Positions 1 to 11,822 of a DNA stretch of 64,000 bases are shown one piece after another. The notes under the pieces are model-generated. The model made no database searches and had not been told where the DNA came from. It worked only from the letters and a program-made list of their open reading frames with translations. The position numbers and the translations under genes are program-made. Position 1 is the stretch's first letter, and each line of letters starts with the position of its first letter. Source of the stretch: Lepidurus packardi (taxonomy: Eukaryota; Arthropoda; Branchiopoda; Notostraca; Triopsidae); the NCBI GenBank assembly GCA_023053545.1, contig JAKZAN010000005.1:12896001-12960000 (forward strand), given 5' to 3'.

Positions 1-698
1 TTGTCCTGGTTGGACGGGCACGTTTTGGACCAAGCAAACGCCCTTTACTTCCAGAATCTGGAGCCAGTCCAACAAGGCTCGATCATCTCGCAAAAGCGCT
101 TCGAAATCCGCTACCGGAAACTTGTTTTCTGCCAGTAATTCCGCTCCCCACGGTTGGCGCTCCCTGCGGTACATCGTTTCGCGCCTGTTACGCGTCTCTG
201 CCGTAAAATTATGCTCCAGTAGCCATGACGAAGGGTATTTTCCCTCATGCCCATCACTCCATTCAATCCTCAGCTCTCCCTCCACGACCTAACAAACCAA
301 CTTTCCATAAAAAAACGTTTAACACCCACAAATTATCGCTCAGTGTCCCGTTTCTCTGTGTTGCTTACCTGCGCGCGCAGAGGGCGTGCGCTTAGATCCA
401 ACTGTCGCAAATTCACCGTTCTGGATCTCGAAACCGGATGGAAACATTGCGAACACTGGCAATTGTCTTTGAGGAACACAAAAGGGTACACCAATTCACG
501 CCCGCTTCCAAATTTGAGCCTCAATTGTCGTTTGGCGGCCGAAAGAGACACGCCGGAATCTTCTAAACGGGCTGGGAAGATGGCCAAGGCGCGTGGATGG
601 GATAAACCGGTCCAATTTCGAGCTACTTTCCACAATAACCTTCGCGTGCCCCAAGCCGCCATTTCCCCAATGTTCTTTTCCCACTTTTCCACATTCAA
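1..698 (-). CDS. Gamma-butyrobetaine / trimethyllysine dioxygenase, N-terminal part
   Basis: Two exons, 698-369 and 288-1 (phase 0 junction); the gene continues past the window start. Exon 1 holds the zinc-binding N-terminal motif of this family (DNCQCSQCFHP, Cys-x-Cys-x2-Cys). Exon 2 continues with SDGHEGKYPSSWL, whose His is the likely fourth zinc ligand, and the PWGAEL and DWLQILEVKGVCLV stretches typical of BBOX1/TMLHE. Family members are Fe(II)/2-oxoglutarate enzymes of carnitine synthesis; the catalytic jelly-roll is outside the window. Two starts are possible: 698, or an internal Met at 662 that begins MAAWGTRRLLWKVARNW, which looks like a mitochondrial presequence. That would favour the mitochondrial trimethyllysine enzyme, but the sequence here cannot decide between the two. 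Confidence 0.85.
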
Positions 699-1969
699 AT
701 GTGCAAACTAGGCAGTGCTTTCGATTGGAGTCCCAATCTTGATAAGCTGGACGCGATAAAACATCCTAATCTCTCTGGAGAGCAAGCTAAAGAGTACAAA
801 ACGAAAACTTTCGTTACGAATCCCCTCGTAAGTCCAAAATGCAGGCAGAAAAAAAGCCTGTTGAATCTCCTTAAAGTAAACCATTTTGACCTTACAAGTT
901 TTGGCTAAGCGCTGACATAAGCTAGTTAGCATTCCATTGAATTATGTTAATTACGTTAATTTAAAGATGTTAAGCCAGGATTACTGTCATCCTGTCAGCG
1001 AAACTCGAAATTGACCGTTCGGACAGCGAAAGGTATTGGAATTTGAATTGAAAAGTGAATTGGGGAATATTACATCACATTCACCCTTCACAGGGCTCGA
1101 GGGACAGGACAGGATAGGACAGTTAATTCTGGAATGACGTATCAAGTATCCTTATGCGAAGGGTCAAGGTTATAGAGCATGGAAAGAATAACACCGTTTC
1201 GCCAGAGGCTCTTCTAGTGCCTTCCCTCTGGGAAAAGAGGGCCCTGACACTCATTTCCAACAGGTAGAAGGTAGCTGAAGGTGTGGAGGGGCTTTCTAGT
1301 GGCTGTGGCTGAGACTAATGCGTCCCAAAATCCCATCTACCTTGGCTCGCCCACTGAAAGCTGTGCTCAGTCGCTGGCAGTCTGTCCGAACAGGCAGTGG
1401 TTAATCTTGGTGTGAAATAGTGCAGTGGGTTACCTCAACCTTGTTGTTTTTTGCGCCTAAACCAGGCCCAAATCTTTCCCAACCAAACAGCTAAGTACTT
1501 TCGTAGGAATTTTAACGGGATCCGGAGTAGATCCAAAGTACAGTTGGATCTACCCATCTGGAAAGCAATTGTCGAGCTTTCCTTTGCACCAGAAGAACGC
1601 ATCTTGTGTTAGGAATCAGAATCTACCGGTTCGAGGGGATTTTTTAGAGGAAAATCAAGAAAATGGTCAAGTTCGTTACCGTGAATTGACTTTGTGTACT
1701 TTGTACACTTTGCGTACTTTGTACACTTTGCATAGTTTGTACACTTTGTACTTTCCATTCATTGAAAGAGATCGTGTTCTGGACTGAAGTGAACGTGGCT
1801 GGATTCCATTTCTGCGTTTTGCGCCTACGGCGAAAGGAAAAGTCGCTTGGACAAAGGTTGATTGCCAATTCCCTGGTTCAATTGCACCCGCAAGAAGCAT
1901 GCTAGTGGGCGAATTCTAAGAAGGAAAAAAGAAGTAGAAAAAAGTGAATTAAGCTGTGCACAAGCCAAA
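699..1969. other. Intergenic, divergent promoters
   Basis: No gene seen. The stretch separates the diverging dioxygenase and DOMON genes. It contains a degenerate TTTGTACAC-type repeat at about 1689-1752 and a short GGACA-rich run near 1102-1122. ORFs over the repeat are low-complexity and were not called. Confidence 0.6.
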
Positions 1970-4900
1970 ATGGACGCTAAGCTGTGGATCACCTTTGTGG
2001 TATGCAACTGTTGCCTGAGCGGAATACTAGTGTCGTCCCATGTAGCGTTGGTCTTTCCCCCTGCCCGGAAATACGACTTTGACTTCTTAACGAGTCATCC
2101 ACCATGTGGGGTGCCCAAAGGTGAGATCCTCTTTCGAGTATACATGAATTCCCCGGTCCTTTTCTACAGAAAATGGTTACTAGTTTCAATTACGAATCCT
2201 TCTGTCAAAATTGTTGTTTGAAAGCTTGTCTGTGTCTGAAAGCTTCTACCTGTCCTAAGCTACGCGTTAGGAAAGTAATCCTTAGTTTTAGCTAGGAGTT
2301 TGAAAAGGGTAGAAATAACTTTTACATAATGTATCCGCCTTAATGGAAGAATGCGAAGGTTTTGAACAGGTTCTTCTTTGGCTAAGCAGCCGTTTTAAGT
2401 GGCCTTGTCCTTGAGAATAACAAACAGGAACGTAAAGATGAGATCAGCTGATTGGACTGGTTTCCATGGAAGCATAAGACATGCACAAGGTCCGATGCTT
2501 CGTTAACGCCATCTGTTGGAATGATCTATGCGCAAGAAAAAACCGTCTGTGTAATTTCCTGTATTGTCTTTTACCTCTGCGATACTTAATGAGTTGTAGA
2601 GCAGAAGGCCGAAATGTGATATCATCCAACTTATCTTCAAATGACCAATAACGGAACGAAAAACTGTCTTCGAAAAGGGGCGACATCTGTCGTAAGATTA
2701 TATCGTTTCATCTGATTGATAAACGATATATCTATCTTTAGCAGCCATAACAGTTACTTTAATCGATGCTGTATTTAAAACCGTATCGTACGCTTTTAGT
2801 GTTCTGGATCTTTCAAAACAGATCCGATCAGATTCTATCACTTGATCGGATCGGATCGGATCGGACTAACGATATATCAACATATCTTTACTCTATGCAG
2901 CGTAAAGTGGCAGTGGATCGATTTTTTTCGGGAAATTTGCCTATTGACTCAGACCACAGTTCGATTTTAATTTTATTATTTTAAATTTTATACAAAGTTT
3001 TTTTGTATTCATGTTTTCCATAAAATGATCGGAACGGGATCTTTTCAGATCCGGACCTACATTTTTTGATCTTTTGCAGCATCAGATCAGATCGACAGAA
3101 ATGAACGAATGATCTAAAACGTTCTAAGATCCGAAATAAAAGATCCCGAACACTATGCTTACAATTTGAAATGTTAATTTCTCGCTTGTACCTAGAAATT
3201 CGCCCTTTTCGTAGGTATAATTATCTAATTTTCTGCAGGGCTTGAACCTTCGCAATTTGCGGAATTGGTTGATGTAAACCCATTTCCCATACGTGGGATT
3301 TTACTTTATGACAAAACGTGAAACTCTTGAAACTAATTTGGTTGTGTGGTTTTGTCATTTGCTTAAACTAGGTGATACCCGTACCTCGCTACTCTCAGGC
3401 TCTACTTTCAATGTAACATGGCATCTGGCCTATCCCCACCAGGTACACTACACAGCCAATCCAATACAGGCTTCTAAAAATAACACACAAAAACGTGACG
3501 TCACAAATACTTTTGTGTTCATTTCCAGGGAGGGTACCGTTTGGAATTGCTTGATCCTTTTGACCGCGTCATTCTAGACTTAACACCGAGTCTACCGCCG
3601 AATCAGTTCATGGTCAACGACCCAACGTACGTTGTAAACAAGTGGAACTAGCACGAGCCGCAATGATTGTTCCCTAGAGGGAGTCACCATATTGTTATTC
3701 TATTTTCTTTAGGTCAACACAACATGAGTTGCATTTACCTGCTGACCTATACTGCAAGGACTGTTCCTTACGCATTACTCGGCAAGTCCTCGAAAGGAAA
3801 TTCGACGTTTACAGCTGCGCTGATGTCGACATCATTCCTCGTACGTTACACAAGTACCCGCTTTCCTCTTTCACAGTTACCAAACGTTTCTCTTCTCAAG
3901 GTCCCGAGTATCACGAGGACTGTATGGGCCATGGCCGGAACGTTGTAGGCCGTTGTCGATGCAACCCAACTTTCCATGGCACGCGTTGCGAATTCCAGGA
4001 AGAATGCGACGAAGACAAGGATTGCGGTGTCCATGGCCGTTGTGTGACTACCGAAGACGCCAGTTTCCCCCGGCGACAGTGTTACTGCCAGTTAGGGTTC
4101 TTTGGACCCAAATGCGCCAAACGTAATCCGCCAAAACACAAATCTTTCTATTTTTTTACGAATTTTTTTGCTTGATTTTTAGCATCCGGCTACAAAACCA
4201 CCAAAGTCGAGTACTCGCTCTACCGCAGAAAGGAATTATCGCCAGATTACACCTTGTATTGGCGTCTGGTACGGGACGAGAAGGAAATCGAGATCGTTTT
4301 GGTGGCTAACGGTACCAGCTGGCTGGGTATTGGCTGGAAACCGTCCGGGATCAACCAAACGTGCCGAGGGTTCCCTTTACTTCAAGATTTACCCCGTAAC
4401 GTCAGCAGTCTGGTACTGCCGCGACTACCGGCACTGCTCCTGACTCCCGAGTCTGCCTCGACAGATACTGCCGGTACCGCTGAGTTACCGCCAGAAGTAC
4501 CAACCAAGAAAGCGAGCGCTTTGGACAATATCAGGGCGCGTTTCCAAACGCGCACGTCGACGAGTACTACTACCAGTACCTCAACCCTTAGCCCCGCCCC
4601 TGAGCCAACTACAAGTGCTTTGCCCGTAACCGAACAAGATGAAGAACCGGTACCGGACATTCCTGTAGGATCAGCCAAGCCGGTGGATTTGTCGGACTTG
4701 CTCGATGGGAGTGTCCTATCAGCGCCAGCTCCGTACCAGCCACGCCCCAAACGAGGTACTTGCTGTATTTTTTTTCAAAACCGGCCAAATTTTAGTTTAA
4801 ACTTGAATATCGAAATTTCCCCAAATTTTCGTAATTTTGCCTAATTTTCGAAATTGCCCCACATTTTCCAAGATTTCCAAATTTTTTCGAAATTAAACGA

Positions 4901-7900
4901 AATTTCGAAATATTTTCAAGATTTCCATTGATTTCGGAGTGTGCCAAATTTCGTTAAAAGAAATTTTCTCAGATTTTAGAAATTTTGCCTAATTTTCGAA
5001 ATTTCCCCAAAATTTCCAAAATTTCCAAATTTTTTCGAAATTAAACGAAATTTCGAAATATTTTCAAGATTTCCATTGATTTCGGAGTGTGCCAATTTCG
5101 TGAAATTTTTCCAAATTTTTCTGTGAATAAATGTAATTTTTTTGGCGCAGATGATTCGGCAGTGAATGCTCCTTTTCCGGTCAGCCAATTAGAAGGCTCG
5201 GATGGCTGGATCCCCATACCGGACTCGCCAGTAGCTCCAGTACTTCAAGACAACACAAACTCGTCGCCAGAATACCAAGAACCGAGTACAACAACCACCA
5301 CCGAAGCGGTACTTAACTCGGAATCTGCCCCTATGATGAGTTCACCTTTGCCTCCGCTAGATGTCAGTCCAGAGCTTGTACCAAGTACAACCGAACCAGC
5401 ACCACCTAGTGCGTACTTACCGCTCCAGAAAATTGCTTCAAGAAAATAAACACAATTCTCCCCTGTCTCTTTAAGGTAAAGATTGGACTCCTACTACACT
5501 TTTCCATCCCATGGATTGCGCCGATATGGTCATTGGCATGGCTAAAGGCAACCTGAGTCGCGTAGGGGATTACTACACCCGAGACAAGTAAATAAAAATT
5601 TCAAAAATAATATACATAATTTTATCGTATTTTTTTTTTCTGGAAACTAAAGATCGACTCCGAGATTGGATTCCGGTTTCGGTGGGAAAGACGATCTTTT
5701 AGGAGCAGGAGCGTTTGAAGAAGATGGCAAAACTGTCGTCATCTTCCGACGTAAAGTCGAAAGTAAGGTTTTCCACCCCCATAATTTTGTCAAAAGCTAA
5801 GAAATTGCTTTCTTTTACAGCTGGTGACGTCACGGATCATGCTATTACCAATCAGGTGATGAACTTACTCTGGGCCAAAGGTCAGGAACCCGGTCAATAC
5901 ACACATTCTCCGGCATCTGCCTTGGAATCTGTACCGGTTTCCAACTCTCAGTTTTACAAACCTGACGTACTCAAGTACCACGGGCAGATAGGAAATAGGG
6001 GTACAGCTGATGTCAACTTCTTTGGTAAGTATCTGAACTAGCCCAATGTTACCCACGTGGATTATTATTAGAAATTCGATAGAATTAATTTTGATTTTCT
6101 TCTAGAAAAAGAAGTCAAAGCTATCAGCAATGAGGCCACGCCTGCTCCAACCAAGTCTACTGGAAGTAAATCCCACAGCTCCAAATCCAAAGATTCGGCG
6201 AGTCCTGTTTGCGGCGGCGATTTCAAATTCCCCTTCACTTGCAATCCACAAGGGGAAGATTGCTCGTATTACGCCAAATGGGAGTACGTGAGCGAAAAAA
6301 CGGACGCGGTCAGGTTTACCATTACAGTCAATTACACCTCCCACTGGGTTGGTATCGGCTTTGCCGACTCGACAGATATGGTAATAAGATACCTTCCTAA
6401 CGTATGAAATTTCAATTTGACCGTTCATTCCTGTACTTTTAGCCCCAAACGGACGTGATTTTGGGATGGGTGGAGTCAAGCGGAAGAGTTTGGGTGGGCG
6501 ATATGTTCGCTGTTGGCTACTCGGTACTTTTGGACGAAAACCAAGATATTACCAACGTTACCGGCAGTCAGAATAATGGACGTACCACGTTGAGCTTCAC
6601 TCGAAAACGCATCACCAAAGATCCCAAAGTAATTTTTTTTGGTATTTTTATGGGTATTAAATGCTATTATAGATATCAAGTACTTCTCTTATGTACTTTA
6701 GTACTTCTAAAGTACTACTTATGTACTTTAGTAAAAGAAGTAATTTAGTACTTCTCTTATGTACGAAGTATTCTAGAAGTACTTATGTACGTATGTAATA
6801 CTTATGTACGTATGTAATACTTATGTACGAAGTACATATGTACGTATGTACGAAGTACGTGTGTACGTATGTACGAAGTACGTGTGTACTTATGTACGGA
6901 GTACGTGTGTACTTATGTACGGAGTACGTGTGTACTTATGTACGAAGTATGTGTGCACTTATGTACGAAGTACTTTAGTACTTCTCTTTAGTACGAATCA
7001 CTTCCTCCATGAGAGAAGTACTTTAGTACTTCTCTTATTTACGAAGTGCTTACGAAGTACTCTTATTTTAGAAGTACTTTAGTACTTCTCTTATAAGAGA
7101 AGTACTCAAGAGAGTACTAAAGAGAAAAAATTGAAAAAATCATAAAATTGTCATGAAGTTTATGAATGGTCGTAAGATTGAAGACTCATGTTCACTGTTA
7201 CTGTTTTTCATAGGACATGCAATTTGCGGACGATCGGTGCTACTACTTCAAGTACCCGATCAGTGGAGGAACGTACCACCGGGTAAGCAAGAAAGTTGGC
7301 AAACACTTTTCCACGCCGCTTTGGTCTGACAACCGGATTTGTGTCCGCGCCTGCGCCAGCGATGCGCCCAACAGCGATCCGTCCGGTTCCCAGCCAGGCC
7401 TGAATTTCAAGAAACCCGAGCCCGAGAAACTGATCTACAACATGGAGATCAAGCTTCTGGGCGTGGCCAAGAGTTTTGACGTACCCATGTTGGACAGTCC
7501 CGAGTTTGCCGACTTGGCGGACCGTTTGACGCCAGATTTAGACAAAGCCTTGTTAGACGTTCAAGGTTTCGAGGAAATTCGAGTCCAGTACCTCAGTCCC
7601 GATACCTCAGGCAATTTGTTGGCCCATTTGGAAGTCAAGTTTGACCAACACGACTTCCAAGCGGCACCCTGGAACCTCCTGCCCCCGCCTACCGACGTGG
7701 GCGACGGTTTGGACCTTAGTCAAGACAATCTGCCAGTAACCCCCGATTTCAATTCTTCTTCGGAAAACCTACTGCCTAAGTTTGAGAACCGGGACGATTT
7801 AGTACGCCATTTGCTCGAGCAATCCCTCGCCAGTGGACGGCTGGGGAATATTCCTGTGGACCCTAGTTACTTAGTTTTCGAGCCTTTGCAATCTAGAGCT

Positions 7901-8796
7901 GGTACATTCCAAAACTAACTTGTCCCCAGAAAAAAAGAATAATTTTTGAAAAATTTTTGTATTTTTGGTGTGTGTTCCTTTTCCGATGTCTTTGATTCTG
8001 TTCTTGAAGCCTTTAAAGTGGAAGATGATCAAGACAATTACGGTCCTCGTTCTGTATGGACTTCGTTGACTGGCAGGACTACCATGTACTGCGTCATGGG
8101 ATGTATTATTGCTCTGATCATTATCGCTGTGATGCAAGCGACCATCACTATCATCAAATCCCGGCCTCGTGCCTCCTCTATACATAAAGTAATCATGTTT
8201 TCCTTCCCTTCTATCGCTTACGACAGTCATAAAGACGTTAACTGCGCTTTTCGCGTCAAAAGTATCATTGTCCGTCTAATTTAACGATTTTGGATCAAAT
8301 TTAGGAGCAGTTGATTACCAATCCGGTTTGGAACGAGTACCCTATGATGGGCCAGAGCAACTACGCTTACGATACCTTCTCGACCAGCAACAATATGAAA
8401 GCCCAGCCCCGCGGAAACGGAATCCCGCGAGCTACCGAGACTCAGGAACGTGTTCAAAATGGCAGTGTACGTGACGCAAGATATGCTAATAACGCTCGCC
8501 CAGAACTTTATGCTAACAATGGGATCCGGTCTCTGAACCGCACTCAAGGTCCGCCGAGCGCCGCCAAATTGGGTCCGTCCAAACACTACCCCACGTACTC
8601 GCTACCGCGTTCGAATCAACCCGTATCGGCACGTCCGCCTCATGGTCCACCTCCGTCGTACCGGTCATCCATGACGAATCTCCAAACAATAGCTAATCAG
8701 CCTGATTTCTATTTCATGCCTTCCCAACGTCGGTCTTTCGCAGCAGAGGAACTGCCCGAAGAGCTCATGCAAAGCAACCGAAATAACCGCGCTTAG
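1970..8796 (+). CDS. EGF/DOMON/SEA-domain single-pass membrane protein
   Basis: Fifteen exons with consistent phases: 1970-2120, 3372-3442, 3529-3626, 3713-3840, 3901-4122, 4183-4755, 5151-5408, 5476-5587, 5653-5762, 5821-6024, 6106-6380, 6443-6628, 7214-7901, 8010-8188, 8305-8796; about 1248 residues. A signal peptide (about 1-28) is followed by VALVFPPARKYDFDFL, a conserved arthropod opening. Next come two EGF-like modules (about 156-222), a DOMON domain whose halves (about 226-275 and 500-610) are separated by a Ser/Thr/Pro-rich insert, and a second DOMON (about 680-845). A SEA-like region (about 870-955), one transmembrane helix (about 1046-1069) and a Pro-rich cytoplasmic tail complete it. 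DOMON domains bind haem or sugars in other proteins; ligand and role here are unknown. Family conserved in arthropods, function undescribed as far as I know. Confidence 0.88.
2121..3371 (+). other. Intron 1 of the DOMON gene
   Basis: The long first intron holds no gene. At 2844-2865 it has a perfect GATCGG run (about 3.5 units), with scattered GATC-rich words up to about 3150. Confidence 0.6.
4832..5100. repeat. Two-copy AT-rich tandem repeat in an intron
   Basis: Within the intron 4756-5150 an AT-rich unit of roughly 148 bases occurs twice, starting near 4832 and near 4980. The copies share the block reading ttttcgaaattaaacgaaat and differ by a few substitutions. It is rich in AATTT words and holds no gene. 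Confidence 0.8.
6660..7105. repeat. GTAC-rich degenerate repeat in an intron
   Basis: Most of the intron 6629-7213 is built from short words centred on the palindrome GTAC (TTATGTACG, AGTACTT, TATGTACGAAGTACGTG). The words recur with drifting spacing in both orientations, giving extensive self-complementarity. Long ORFs here are artefacts of the repeat. Confidence 0.85.
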
Positions 8797-9811
8797 AAAT
8801 GGTGTATTGCATTCGATATTACTTAGTACAAGTACTTAGTAACAAGAAATTCCCTTGGGAATACCTTTTAAAGCCCAGTTTTGTACAGAATTTTATGCAT
8901 GGAAAAGATCTACTTTCTTAAATTTTGGATGTTTATTATGCTGCCAATAAACTTCATAGCAAAAGTAAATACTCTTAACTTCTCTACACGGGTATTTAGC
9001 AATACAATAGCATACTGAAGTCCCGCCCCAACCCATGAGTAAAAGCCTACAGTTAGTAGCCGTATCATAAACATGATAACGGCTCGCTAACGGTAAGCTT
9101 CGGGAAAAAGCGTCAAACACATTAAAGTCCCCCAACCCATGAGTGAAAGCCTACAGTTAGTAGCCGTGCCATAAACATGATACGGCTCGCTAACGGTAAG
9201 CTTCGGGAAAAAGCGTTAAACACATTAAAGTCCCCCAACCCATGAGTGAAAGCCTACAGTTAGTAGCCGTGCCCTAAACATGATACGGCTCGCTAACGGT
9301 AAGCTTCGGGAAAAAGCGTTAGGGGCTGGAACAGCCAGTCCCCTAAACCCTTTCTGATTGGCTGCAATAACATAACCGGAAAAACTTGGGCAATTCACGT
9401 TCAGATGGCACTGTTTTTCAGGGATAGCGTTCGAATTAAGTAGCTGTCCACCTTACTCTTAGGGAAACGCTCCCAGCATGCTTTGTTGATAACGGAAGTT
9501 TCCAAGTGTAATTGCGGAAACAAATAAAAGCTTAACCATTTGGTAATAACACTTAATCTTTATAACAAGAATGCCACTTAATTTCTAATTCCCGTGCTTC
9601 GGGTATAATAAGTTAAACCTTTTATTTATTGACACATTACCAGACTATACTATGGAAATGAGAATGAAGGAAAATGCAGAAACTTGGTCCGCATCGCCTA
9701 ACAGTAAGCCGACTCAATATTCCCCACTATTCACATAATTAATCGCTAACGAAACAAGTTGGCAAGCATTTCTTGGCAGGAGGGACCCAGCAAGAAGAAA
9801 CCAAGTATCGC
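8797..9811. other. Intergenic, with a tandem repeat
   Basis: The 3' flank of the DOMON gene and 5' flank of the BTB gene. Apart from the 104-bp repeat listed separately, nothing recognisable is seen. Confidence 0.6.
9026..9330. repeat. Three-copy 104-bp tandem repeat with internal hairpin
   Basis: Units begin with ACCCATGAGT at 9031, 9135 and 9238 (periods 104 and 103) and end with GCTTCGGGAAAAAGCG. Inside each unit AGCCGT..ATCAT and ATGAT..ACGGCT form an inverted repeat around a four-base loop, so each copy can fold into a stem. The hairpin is best preserved in the first copy. No coding potential and no terminal repeats of a known element were seen. Confidence 0.85.
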
Positions 9812-11019
9812 ATGTCATCTGCCAACCACGCCGAAACCGTCTTAACTAACATTCAGAAACTATGGGAGCAAGAATCAGGCTTGGACGTGACTCTGGTCGC
9901 CCAAGATCGCCACATTCGTGCTCATCGACTCGTCATTCGCGCCGCCAGCACCTACTTTTGCGTAAATGTCCCCCCAATTTGTATTTAAATTGTTAAAACT
10001 AGAAATGGTATCTCAAATAACGTCTAATTCTACTCTTTTCTCGTTAGAAAAACCTGCCTAAAGATTCCAGTAAGGAAGTCTACATCATGCTCCCGAATGT
10101 CGAGTTTGAGTACCTGGAATACATGGTCCAGTTCATCTACAATGGTCAGGTGGCCATTCCTCAGTCCAAAATGAACACGTTCGTCAACATGGCCAATGAG
10201 TTCGGACTGATTAACCCCAACCAGACGCAGCCAACTTTCGCCACGTCCTCTAACAATGATTCCAACTCGGGTGATAATGACCCAGACTGCCCGGTGAGGG
10301 TCCAAGTCGCTTCTCTAACGACTGCCGAACCTCAACGAGACAGTTACGAGGCGGAAAGCCCAACTCCCGTCATCGAAAACGTGTCGTCCTTAGCAGAACT
10401 CACATTCGAAGAAGAAAGTGACGAGTTAGTCCCGTCTGCAGCTCAGAATGGAAGCTTTCGGGCCAGATTGGATGGAAGTGCAGACGCTTGTAAGGGATTT
10501 GCCTCCATTTTTCGAGCGTTTGATCCTATTCGTCATGTTTGACCATTTTTTGGATTTTTTGCAGTTACGCCGGTGGTGGAAAGGAAGTGCCCGCTTTGTC
10601 AGCGCGGGTTTACGACACCCCACGGCTTTGCGAAGCACTACAAAGCGTGCAAGAAGTGGAGGGAAGGCATGGGATCGGAAATGAAATTAACCTGCCCAAC
10701 GTGTCCGCAAGTTTTCAACACCAAATCCTCGTTTTACTATCATATGCGCACGTCCAAATGCAAAAATCTCAAGGTACCGAGGGTGCCGGTAGCGGCCAGG
10801 AAAATGGCAAAGGCGAAATCCTTGTCTGCGAACGTACATTGTAGTTTTTGTAACTATAAAACGTTCTCGCGGAAGGGACTCAAGATTCATTTGGGACATC
10901 GGCACCGCAAGTTAATGGAGGAGACATTAACGCTTCCTTTACCTGCAATTGCAATGCCTGCGAGTGCTCCTGCTCAGACTTCACGCGGTGAAATCGATTT
11001 GAAACCTCGCACGTTTTGA
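9812..11019 (+). CDS. BTB domain zinc-finger protein
   Basis: Three exons: 9812-9961, 10048-10489, 10565-11019; 348 residues. The start is the ATG at 9812; the longer frame upstream begins with a non-ATG codon. Residues about 5-105 form a BTB/POZ fold (SGLDVTLVAQDRHIRAHRLV, then YLEYMVQFIYNGQVAIP), normally a dimerisation and corepressor-binding surface. A linker of about 90 residues precedes three zinc fingers: CPLCQRGF..H..C, CPTCPQVF..H..C and CSFCNYKTF..H..H. The first two end in Cys rather than His (C2HC). Probably a nuclear transcription regulator; target unknown. Confidence 0.88.
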
Positions 11020-11822
11020 AGCGGAAAATAGCGTCAATTTTGTGTTTTTTACTTTTCATTTGTGTTGCCAATTGCTGTATGTAACCATTATGCCCAATAC
11101 AGACATTTTTCGTTCTAGATATGTACTCTTGGGGGTTTTCTTTTTTTGAGAAGAATTATACTAGCTAGGATTTAATTTCTATATCTTTAAATTATAGAAA
11201 TGGTAAATAATATAGAATAATAAAAATCATAATAATGGAATTGAATTGGAAATAATATAGATAATAATACTGTACATAGTTGAACTTGGTACTTGAACAT
11301 GGTACTGAACACTATTGTCATTTAAACTCGGAAAAAAATGGGATTTTAGACAAATATTTAGTGAATTGTGTGAAGGTACAGCGCGCCAAAACTTCATCAG
11401 TGATGCATTTACTTAAACGAGTTTATTAACTACATTTTAACTCAAAAATGAGTTCAGACTAAGTTATTTAAGCAGATAAATAAGGTCACTTACCTTGCCA
11501 CGGCCCCAAAACAGAAACCCAGCTATAAAAAAAGTCACAATGCACGATTTAAATAATGATAGGCGTGGAGCGTTTGATCACAACAGCTTCAGCGTTATTA
11601 AATGCACTATTTTCTTCCAGAAACAAGTATCTTAGGCCATCTACCGGCTGCTTTAAGCGTTAAATTTGTTTGCGCCATCTAGTAGTGCTTTCTGGAGAGT
11701 CTTGGCGGAACGAACGGTGAACGCATCTTTACAAATATTTTCCTCTCACTTTTAAGTAAGTGTAAAACCAGCACTTTAAATACTCTTCTAATGGAAACTT
11801 GTAACGAAACCTAGAGGTTGAG
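11020..11822. other. Intergenic
   Basis: AT-rich 3' flank of the BTB gene and promoter of the Prp3 gene. Nothing else recognised. Confidence 0.6.

Noticed and set aside
247-711. 154-aa plus-strand ORF
   Set aside because: Antisense to the dioxygenase exon 1 and its intron; no recognisable protein features.
1569-1787. 72-aa ORF ending in Leu/Tyr/Thr repeats, with overlapping minus-strand ORFs
   Set aside because: All derive from the TTTGTACAC-type repeat in intergenic DNA.
4382-4750. 122-aa minus-strand ORF
   Set aside because: Antisense shadow of the Ser/Thr-rich insert of the DOMON protein.
6804-7082. 92-aa plus-strand ORF rich in Tyr/Val/Arg
   Set aside because: Translation of the GTAC repeat within an intron; no complexity or family match.
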